Shown piece after piece: positions 1-4,076 of a stretch of DNA of 5,095 bases. The translations under genes and the position numbers were made by a program. Source of the DNA: Alistipes sp. GTDB taxonomy: Bacteria > Bacteroidota > Bacteroidia > Bacteroidales > Rikenellaceae. Below the pieces are notes generated by a model. That model saw only the letters and a list, made by a program, of their open reading frames with translations. It made no database searches and had not been told where the DNA came from. The stretch is taken from positions 1 through 5,095 of the forward strand of contig JAFOCZ010000054.1 of assembly GCA_017380955.1 (NCBI GenBank), given 5' to 3'. Positions within the stretch are counted from its first letter, which is position 1. Each line of letters begins with the position of its first letter.

Positions 1-15
1 GCGGAATTAACCAAA

Positions 16-39
16 CAAATGTACACATAATTTCGCAAA
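16..39 (-). promoter_or_regulatory. Promoter-like element for a gene beyond the left edge
   Basis: Read on the minus strand, TACATTTG (23 to 16) matches the Bacteroidota -7 consensus TAnnTTTG, and a TTTG lies 12 nt upstream (39 to 36). That spacing is shorter than the usual 19-21 nt, so the upstream box may be accidental; a weak TTAG sits at the 20-nt spacing. The element closely resembles the one before the tRNA-editing gene at 2658-2681. If real, it would drive a minus-strand gene beginning to the left of this window. The target cannot be seen. Confidence 0.35.
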
Positions 40-147
40 CTACCTAATGTTTTTCAAAGTTTTTTCGATATAAGTTTTCTGACACACTTATTTGGTGGTG
101 ACTTTCAGCGTGTTTTGCTACGTGACGTGTAGGTGTTGCTTGAGGAT

Positions 148-267
148 TTATGGGTAGAGATATGCAATTATGGGTAGTTATATGTATAGATTGTGTATAA
201 ATTAGATATAGATTGTGATTTACCCATAACCATCCATCCATCCCCATAACTCCCCATTATAACTACC
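148..267. repeat. AT-rich cluster of short direct and inverted repeats
   Basis: Two adjacent 20-bp units (148-167 and 168-187) each begin TTATGGGTAG and agree at 16 of 20 positions. An 11-bp exact direct repeat, TATAGATTGTG, occurs at 185-195 and 207-217 (22-bp period). Inverted partners follow: TACCCATAA at 221-229 is the reverse complement of 148-156 and 168-176, and TATAACTACC at 258-267 is the reverse complement of 173-182. CATC is repeated three times at 231-242. The open frames here are short, low in complexity and reflect the repeats, so I call no gene. The role is unknown; it could be a degenerate intergenic repeat or a protein-binding or folding region. Confidence 0.6.
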
Positions 268-273
268 TTCGTC

Positions 274-339
274 ATTGCGCAGAATTGCAAAAGTAAAGCA
301 TCGCGATGCTTTATTCTCACTCTGCAATTCTGCGGCAAT
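274..339. repeat. Long imperfect inverted repeat with central palindrome (REP/MITE-like)
   Basis: The outer arms are ATTGCGCAGAATTGCA (274-289) and TGCAATTCTGCGGCAAT (323-339), exact reverse complements apart from one extra G in the right arm. Between them lies a 20-bp perfect palindrome at 294-313 (core GCATCGCGATGC). Together they can form a long stem or cruciform in an intergenic stretch. There is no T-run on either side, so it does not look like an intrinsic terminator. The structure fits a dispersed intergenic repeat such as a REP element or small non-autonomous element, but no copy elsewhere can be checked from this window. Confidence 0.7.
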
Positions 340-373
340 AAATGCTCCAAGACCCCACTTGACGCGATAAAAC

Positions 374-404
374 AAAAAAAAGCCTGCGACGCAAATCGCA
401 GACT
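374..404 (-). terminator. Rho-independent terminator of ssrA
   Basis: On the minus strand a 9-bp stem (404-396 with 389-381, one U-G wobble) closes a 6-nt loop and is followed immediately by an uninterrupted run of seven to eight T residues ending near 374. It begins only 7 nt after the mature 3' end of the tmRNA, the right place to end that transcript. Confidence 0.88.
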
Positions 405-410
405 CAAAAG

Positions 411-811
411 TGGAGGTGGCGGGGGTCGAACCCGCGTCCAAACAAGGAACCCCAAGGCTTTCTACACGTTTAGCCGACCGTTTCGTCCTTCTCCTCGAGC
501 CAGGCAGGCGGCAGCCAAACCCGAGGCCCAGCCTCTAAATCTCGTGTGATAACCGAGGCACATACCACACTATCTCTTAATTGATGATACCCCATAATGA
601 TTGGTCGTTAAAGAGCGGAACGGCCTCTCGGGATACTCGTCACACGACCGCCTTGGGCCACGCGATTAAGCCAATTTTCCCTGAAAATTAAGCAGCGAGT
701 GCATAGTTGTTATTGCCATTTATAGCTTGAGCGTTCAGTTTTACGAGACCCCACACAAGGCTCGACGTGCTTACAATCGAATTCTACCTGCTGTCAAAAC
801 CGGTCACCCCC
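411..811 (-). ncRNA. ssrA: Transfer-messenger RNA (tmRNA, 10Sa RNA)
   Basis: This RNA rescues ribosomes stalled on broken mRNAs. It acts first as an alanyl-tRNA mimic with SmpB, then as a short message whose encoded tag marks the unfinished protein for proteolysis. The 5' end reads GGGGGTGACCGGTTTTGACA (from 811 down) and the 3' end closes with CACCTCCA (418 to 411). The seven acceptor pairs form with a G-U at the third pair, as in E. coli. The T arm is GCGGG-TTCGACC-CCCGC at 435-419. The sequence after the discriminator A at 411 is CTTTTG, so CCA is not encoded and must be added by the CCA-adding enzyme. The tag frame lies at 717-688. Length is 401 nt, in the normal range for one-piece tmRNA. 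A promoter lies about 100 nt upstream and a terminator follows at once, so it is a single-gene unit. Confidence 0.97.
688..717 (-). other. tmRNA tag-peptide reading frame
   Basis: Within ssrA, nine codons starting with GGC (717-715) read GNNNYALAA and end at TAA (690-688). With the alanine carried by the tmRNA, the added tag would be AGNNNYALAA. The YALAA end is the usual ClpXP/Tsp-type recognition tail, and Bacteroidales tags such as GETNYALAA and GENNYALAA are close relatives. The resume codon is assigned by analogy with those tags. Confidence 0.88.
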
Positions 812-816
812 GGGAA

Positions 817-856
817 GATGCTGTTTTGGCGTAATGCCAAAAGCATCATCTTTTTT
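817..856. other. Hairpin just upstream of the tmRNA 5' end
   Basis: Arms GATGC (817-821) plus TTTTGGC (824-830) pair with GCCAAAA (836-842) plus GCATC (843-847), with a 2-nt bulge (822-823) and a 5-nt loop. On the minus strand this lies in the precursor leader, ending 6 nt before the mature tmRNA 5' end where RNase P would be expected to cut. On the plus strand it is followed by six T residues (851-856), so it could also act as a terminator for antisense transcription coming across ssrA. The sequence cannot decide between these roles. Confidence 0.45.
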
Positions 857-913
857 AGGATTATAGATGATTGCTTTATGTGTTGGTTGCATCCTGGCAA
901 TTAGATGCGGGTG

Positions 914-944
914 CAAAAATAGTGAAAATTTTGTTCCATACAAA
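914..944 (-). promoter_or_regulatory. Promoter of ssrA
   Basis: On the minus strand, TTTG (944-941) and TATTTTTG (921-914) are separated by exactly 19 nt, a full match to the Bacteroidota -33/-7 consensus. Transcription would begin near 907-910, giving a leader of about 95-100 nt before the mature tmRNA 5' end at 811. The -33 box is only 7 bp from that of a plus-strand promoter, so the two overlap. Confidence 0.75.
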
Positions 945-961
945 ATATTTTATTAATTTTG
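930..961 (+). promoter_or_regulatory. Divergent promoter upstream of the broken lipoprotein gene
   Basis: TTTG (930-933), a 20-nt spacer and TAATTTTG (954-961) match the Bacteroidota promoter consensus on the plus strand. Transcription would start near 965-968, about 60 nt before the ATG at 1026. The region is very AT-rich, so a chance match is more likely than elsewhere. Its presence before the decayed gene suggests the gene was once expressed. Confidence 0.55.
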
Positions 962-1025
962 CCTTATATACCTTATTTATTTATAGATTATTCTGGGGAA
1001 TACTAACAAATAGCAAAGAATAGAT

Positions 1026-1361
1026 ATGAGATTTTTGGATTTTTGGAGATGATCACTCCTGGTGATGAGTGCGTCTATGCTTTGGAGTTGTGAGTCTATG
1101 CTCGGTGATTTGGATAAGGACGACGTTGATGACGAGGAAGAGGAGGAGATTGTAGAGTGGGGTACTGCATTGCTTGAGGAACTTATCATTCGCGGAACGG
1201 GAATAACATCCATAGATTTGCGTCACAATCCTTTGTTGCGTGTTGTTGATGCAGAGTCTACATCTTTAAAGTATATATACCTGTTACCTGAGCAGCAGAT
1301 TTAGGATTTCAAATACGATGCAAGCAAGGTTACGATATATCGTGAGGAGATAGGTGCATAG
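1026..1361 (+). pseudogene. Decayed lipoprotein-like gene with a leucine-rich-repeat-like end
   Basis: One frame runs from ATG at 1026 to TAG at 1359 but is broken by in-frame TGA (1050) and TAG (1302). The open part between them (GTG 1062 or ATG 1065 to 1304) would give about 80 residues. Read through the TGA, the N-terminus has a basic start (MRFLDFWR), a short hydrophobic run (SLLVMSASM) and LWSC followed by ES, which resembles a lipoprotein signal with an acidic stretch after the cysteine. An acidic tract (DDVDDEEEEE) follows, then ITSIDLRHNPLLRVVD and TSLKYIYL, which recall the leucine-rich-repeat-like surface proteins common in Bacteroidales. After the second stop, DFKYDASKVTIYRE continues in the style of the ends of such proteins. 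The whole is far shorter than usual for that group, so an internal deletion is likely. A short live protein from 1062/1065 is possible but would lack an export signal. Confidence 0.6.
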
Positions 1362-1368
1362 TGGTGTT

Positions 1369-1392
1369 TTTGGAAATTTATTCCTATATTTG
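1369..1392 (+). promoter_or_regulatory. Candidate promoter of the FtsE-like ATPase gene
   Basis: TATATTTG (1385-1392) fits the -7 consensus and is followed by CACTA, as in the element before the tRNA-editing gene. The nearest upstream TTTG (1369-1372) is only 12 nt away, and no TTTG lies at the usual 19-21 nt. The -7 box is 21 nt before the ATG at 1414, so the leader would be short (about 15-18 nt). It starts just after the end of the pseudogene, indicating an independent unit. Confidence 0.5.
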
Positions 1393-1413
1393 CACTAATA
1401 ATAATTCGTATAG

Positions 1414-2124
1414 ATGGGAAACAAGGTTATAGAGTTGCGCAATGTGGCGGTATACCACGGCGAGGCTCAGAAGAGAAATAGCGAAGAGAATGACTTGATA
1501 CTCTCCAACGTAAACCTTACGGTGGAGGAGGGTGAGTTGGTCTATCTCATTGGTCGTGTGGGCTCGGGAAAGAGTACGCTGCTGAAGATGATGTATGCCG
1601 AGGTGGATATGGCTGATGGCGAGGCAGAGGTTGTGGGCTTCGACCTCAAGAAGTTGAAGCGCAGCGAGATACCATATTTGCGTCGCTCTATGGGTATTGT
1701 GTTCCAGGATTTTCAGTTGCTAACGGATAGAAACGTCTTCGACAACCTCTACGATGTTATGCGTGCTACGGGGTGGAAGTCCGAGGAGGATATCCGATGT
1801 CGTATAGATGAGGTGCTCAACCTCGTTAACCTATCGCACAAGAGTTATAAGATGCCTTTTGAGTTGTCAGGTGGTGAGCAGCAGCGTCTTGCCATAGCGC
1901 GCGCCCTGCTCAATAAGCCTCGTCTGATTCTTGCCGATGAGCCTACGGGAAACCTCGATGTGCGCACTGCGGATGAGATTATGGTGATTTTCAAGCAGAT
2001 TACGCAGAGTGGCTGCGCTGTGGTGATGTCTACGCATAATATCTCGCTCATCGAGCAATTCCCATCGCGCACTATACTCTTTGCCAATGGGCATATAACG
2101 GAGGTGGATGTTAAGGGTGAGTAA
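1414..2124 (+). CDS. ftsE: ABC transporter ATP-binding protein, FtsE type
   Basis: This 236-residue protein is a complete ABC ATPase. Walker A is GRVGSGKST (residues 47-55), the Q-loop glutamine is Q98 in VFQDFQLL, the signature is LSGGEQQR (151-158), Walker B is LILADEP (171-177) with catalytic E176, the D-loop is GNLD (179-182) and the switch histidine is H208. Length and the FQD-LL and GNLD wording are typical of the FtsE/LolD/MacB group, and RVGSGKST resembles FtsE proteins of Bacteroidota. In that family FtsE pairs with the membrane protein FtsX at the inner face of the cytoplasmic membrane and relays ATP hydrolysis to cell-wall hydrolases during division. No ftsX or other permease gene is adjacent here, so the partner must be encoded elsewhere. 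About ten extra polar residues (QKRNSEEND) precede the first conserved strand. The start is the only ATG before the conserved beta-strand; no Shine-Dalgarno is seen. A LolD/MacB-like exporter ATPase is the main alternative. Confidence 0.88.
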   Translation: MGNKVIELRNVAVYHGEAQKRNSEENDLILSNVNLTVEEGELVYLIGRVGSGKSTLLKMMYAEVDMADGEAEVVGFDLKKLKRSEIPYLRRSMGIVFQDFQLLTDRNVFDNLYDVMRATGWKSEEDIRCRIDEVLNLVNLSHKSYKMPFELSGGEQQRLAIARALLNKPRLILADEPTGNLDVRTADEIMVIFKQITQSGCAVVMSTHNISLIEQFPSRTILFANGHITEVDVKGE

Positions 2125-2127
2125 AAT

Positions 2128-2156
2128 TAGGGTCTGTCAAAATTTGACAGACCCTA
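2128..2156. terminator. Shared hairpin terminator between two convergent genes
   Basis: Arms TAGGGTCTGTCAAA (2128-2141) and TTTGACAGACCCTA (2143-2156) are perfect 14-nt reverse complements around one base. The hairpin starts 3 nt after the stop of the ATPase gene and ends 5 nt before the stop of the minus-strand editing gene. On the minus strand it is followed by AATTTTAC, a short T tract; on the plus strand only by TGTTGTTAAT. It is therefore likely to end the minus-strand transcript well and the plus-strand one less strongly. Confidence 0.82.
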
Positions 2157-2161
2157 TGTTG

Positions 2162-2653
2162 TTAATATAGTTTGATGTATTCATATGTATTCCCCACAAG
2201 CGTCAGGTAGCGCTCAAACTCCTCGCGGTCGATGACCACCGTAAAGCGGTTGTCGTTGGGGTGGAAACTCAGCGATGGTTGCTCGCGGAGTGTCTCGTCG
2301 AGGAATAGGTGTACGTGGTTTTCGGTGTCGTTTATGAGTCCGAATGGTGATACCGACCCAGGGCGCAATCCCAGCCACTTATCCATACGCTCGGGTGATG
2401 CAAATGATAGTTTGCCCTGGTGGAGTATCTGCTCCAAGTCGTGAATTGCCATAGACTGCTCCGAATCGAAGACTACCAAGTAGTGGCGGTTGCCCTTATG
2501 GTTGCGGAAGAAGAGGTTCTTGCAATGCTTAGAACCGTCGTTGTGCCAATATTGGCGCGCTATCTCGATGGTTGGGGCCTCGGGGTGCTCATACCAATTA
2601 TACTTAATATCGTGACTCGTAAGCCACTCAAATACTTTATCTCGTCGTTCCAT
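2162..2653 (-). CDS. Prolyl-tRNA editing protein, ProXp-ala/PrdX (YbaK-like) family
   Basis: This 163-residue protein belongs to the YbaK/ProRS INS-domain superfamily of free-standing aminoacyl-tRNA deacylases. These cytoplasmic enzymes hydrolyse mischarged tRNAPro, Ala-tRNAPro in the ProXp-ala branch, and so back up prolyl-tRNA synthetase. Visible family features are an N-terminal helix and strand (residues 1-23, ending YEHPEAPT), HCKNLFFRNHKGNRHYLVV (43-61) with the conserved lysine K45, LGLRPGSVSPFGL (94-106) holding the GxxxP loop at 99-103, LFLDE (116-120) and SFHPNDNRFTVVI (129-141), with the family's HPN motif at 131-133. I chose the ATG at 2651-2653 over one five codons upstream (2666-2668), because MERRDKVFEWL matches the usual family beginning and the upstream ATG lies inside a -7 promoter motif. 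Length is normal. It is transcribed alone, convergent with the ATPase gene and divergent from galK. Exact substrate is inferred from the family. Confidence 0.87.
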   Translation of the reverse strand: MERRDKVFEWLTSHDIKYNWYEHPEAPTIEIARQYWHNDGSKHCKNLFFRNHKGNRHYLVVFDSEQSMAIHDLEQILHQGKLSFASPERMDKWLGLRPGSVSPFGLINDTENHVHLFLDETLREQPSLSFHPNDNRFTVVIDREEFERYLTLVGNTYEYIKLY

Positions 2654-2657
2654 AGTG

Positions 2658-2681
2658 CAAATGTACATAAATTATGGCAAA
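2658..2681 (-). promoter_or_regulatory. Candidate promoter abutting the start of the tRNA-editing gene
   Basis: On the minus strand TACATTTG (2665-2658) fits the -7 consensus, with TTTG (2681-2678) 12 nt upstream and no TTTG at 19-21 nt. Only CACT separates the -7 box from the chosen ATG (2653), so transcription would start at or next to the start codon. This would make the mRNA leaderless or nearly so. Confidence 0.45.
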
Positions 2682-2685
2682 ATAT

Positions 2686-2717
2686 GTTGCAAACCACAAA
2701 TAAATTACATAACTTTG
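2686..2717 (+). promoter_or_regulatory. Promoter of galK
   Basis: TAACTTTG (2710-2717) matches the -7 consensus and GTTG (2686-2689), one base off TTTG, lies 20 nt upstream. The start would be near 2721-2724, leaving a leader of about 40 nt that is A/T-rich and lacks a Shine-Dalgarno. It lies in the 107-bp gap shared with the divergent tRNA-editing gene. No operator repeat that would explain galactose control is evident. Confidence 0.6.
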
Positions 2718-2760
2718 TCTAAATTATATAGAAGCGCAAATATTTTAACTATAACATATT

Positions 2761-3897
2761 ATGGATATAAAGATTATCAACGAGAAATTTCAAGAGCGAT
2801 TTGGGGAGCGTGGCGAGATGTTTACCTCACCAGGTCGTATCAACCTTATAGGTGAGCATACCGACTACAATGGTGGCTTCGTATTCCCGGGTGCTATAGA
2901 TAAAGGTATGGTGGCAGAGATTAGACTCAATGGCACAGATGTGGTACGCGCATACTCTGTAGACCTCGATGATTATGCAGAGTTTGGTCTTCGCGAGGAG
3001 GATGCTCCCGAAGCAAGTTGGGCTCGTTATATCTTTGGTGTATGTCGCGAGATTCAGAAGCGCGGTGGTAAGATTGCTGGTTTCGATACTGCCTTTGCCG
3101 GTGATGTGCCATTGGGTGCTGGTATGAGTTCTTCGGCAGCGTTGGAGTCTACGTTTGCCAATGCCCTTAATGAGTTGTTCTCGTTGGGTATCGACCGCTT
3201 TGAGTTGGCGCGTATCGGTCAGTCTACGGAGCATAACTACTGCGGCGTGAAGTGCGGTATTATGGATCAGTTTGCCTCGGTATTTGGCAAGGCTGGTCAC
3301 CTTATGCGTCTCGACTGCCGCTCTATGGAGTTTGAGTATTTCCCATTCGACCCCGAGAAGTATGGCTATAAGGTTGTATTGCTCGACTCTGTTGTTAAGC
3401 ACGAGTTGGTAGGCTCGCCATATAACGACCGTCGTGCATCGTGCGAGCGTGTTGCTGCGGTGCTTGGTCAGGAGTTCTTGCGTGGCGCTACTATGGAGCA
3501 GTTGGATGCTGTGAAGGATAAGATTTCGGAGGAGGATTACAAGCGTGCTCGCTATGTTATTGGCGAGGAGCAGCGTGTCTTGGATGTCTGCGAGGCGTTG
3601 GGTCGTGGCGACTACGAGACCGTTGGTGAGCGTATGTATGAGACCCATTGGGGAATGTCTAAGGACTATGAGGTATCGTGCGAGGAGTTGGACTTCTTGG
3701 CTACTGTAGCACGTGAGTGTGGCGTTGCGGGATCTCGTATTATGGGTGGCGGTTTTGGTGGCTGCACCATCAACCTCGTAAAGGCTGAGTTGTACGATAA
3801 CTTCATCGCTACGGCAAAGGCTCGCTTCGCTGAGAAGTATGGTCACGAGCCTAAGGTTTATGCCGTGGTAATATCTGACGGAGCAAGAAGATTGTAG
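2761..3897 (+). CDS. galK: Galactokinase
   Basis: The enzyme phosphorylates alpha-D-galactose with ATP to galactose 1-phosphate, the first committed step of the Leloir pathway, in the cytoplasm. The 378 residues are the usual length for bacterial GalK. All three GHMP-kinase motifs are present: the galactokinase signature SPGRINLIGEHTDYNGG (23-39), which includes R26 and the sugar-contacting E32-H-T-D35; the phosphate-binding loop VPLGAGMSSSAALE (116-129); and the C-terminal RIMGGGFGGCTI (326-337). CGIMDQF (165-171) supplies the catalytic base D169. The intact GEHTD motif distinguishes it from other GHMP kinases such as mevalonate or homoserine kinase. No galT, galM, galE or sugar transporter is adjacent, so it is expressed singly behind its own promoter, and the following serC also has its own. 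The single ATG at 2761 fits the family start. The coding strand leaves a 339-codon antisense frame open, which I consider an artefact. Confidence 0.96.
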   Translation: MDIKIINEKFQERFGERGEMFTSPGRINLIGEHTDYNGGFVFPGAIDKGMVAEIRLNGTDVVRAYSVDLDDYAEFGLREEDAPEASWARYIFGVCREIQKRGGKIAGFDTAFAGDVPLGAGMSSSAALESTFANALNELFSLGIDRFELARIGQSTEHNYCGVKCGIMDQFASVFGKAGHLMRLDCRSMEFEYFPFDPEKYGYKVVLLDSVVKHELVGSPYNDRRASCERVAAVLGQEFLRGATMEQLDAVKDKISEEDYKRARYVIGEEQRVLDVCEALGRGDYETVGERMYETHWGMSKDYEVSCEELDFLATVARECGVAGSRIMGGGFGGCTINLVKAELYDNFIATAKARFAEKYGHEPKVYAVVISDGARRL

Positions 3898-3909
3898 GAT
3901 TTTTGGGAT

Positions 3910-3935
3910 GTAGTCAACAAAGTTGTGTACTTTTT
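3910..3935 (+). terminator. Weak possible terminator after galK
   Basis: A small hairpin (CAAC 3915-3918 with GTTG 3922-3925, extended by GTA/TAC at 3910-3912 and 3928-3930 across a 2x2 internal loop) is followed by TTTTT at 3931-3935, 12 nt after the galK stop. The stem is short and AT-rich, so readthrough toward serC is plausible. Confidence 0.35.
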
Positions 3936-3945
3936 GGCGTTTTCT

Positions 3946-3976
3946 TTTGGGAAATGAAATAAAATGTCTATCTTTG
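3946..3976 (+). promoter_or_regulatory. Promoter of serC
   Basis: TTTG (3946-3949), exactly 19 nt, then TATCTTTG (3969-3976): a complete match to the Bacteroidota promoter consensus. Transcription would begin near 3980-3983, giving a leader of roughly 95 nt before the ATG at 4077. This is the clearest promoter in the window, consistent with strong expression of serC. Confidence 0.8.
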
Positions 3977-3990
3977 TGTGACTATAAACG

Positions 3991-4023
3991 AGCCCGAGGG
4001 CCTCTGTAGTGGCTTTATGGGCT
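3991..4023 (+). other. Possible stem in the serC leader
   Basis: AGCCC (3991-3995) can pair with GGGCT (4019-4023), and inside it GCC (4000-4002) with GGC (4011-4013). It lies about 10 nt after the expected transcription start and is followed by an A-run, not T residues, so it is not a terminator. The GC-rich patch stands out in an otherwise AT-rich leader. I recognise no known riboswitch in it; it may simply stabilise the mRNA 5' end. Confidence 0.35.
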
Positions 4024-4076
4024 AAAAAACAGAAGATTAGTTTTACCAATACATACTTAATTAACACTTTAAACTT

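Noticed and set aside
148..217. CRISPR-like array
   Set aside because: Only two imperfect copies of each unit occur, with no regular spacers and no cas genes nearby.
44..455. Short minus-strand open frames across the left intergenic region
   Set aside because: Their translations mirror the direct and inverted repeats, run into the ssrA terminator and 3' end, and show no domain or conserved start.
1026..1361. UGA or UAG recoding that would restore the broken gene
   Set aside because: TAG ends galK properly, tryptophan is written TGG in the sound genes, and no selenocysteine-type structure is evident after the TGA. Nonsense mutation is simpler.
2128..2156. Insertion-sequence end or recombination site
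   Set aside because: The perfect 14-nt arms sit exactly between two convergent stop codons and are followed by a T tract on one strand, which a shared terminator explains fully.
2827..3846. A 339-codon open frame antisense to galK
   Set aside because: galK has every family motif on the other strand, and the antisense product shows no recognisable domain. Long antisense frames arise when codon choice on the coding strand avoids the reverse complements of stop codons.
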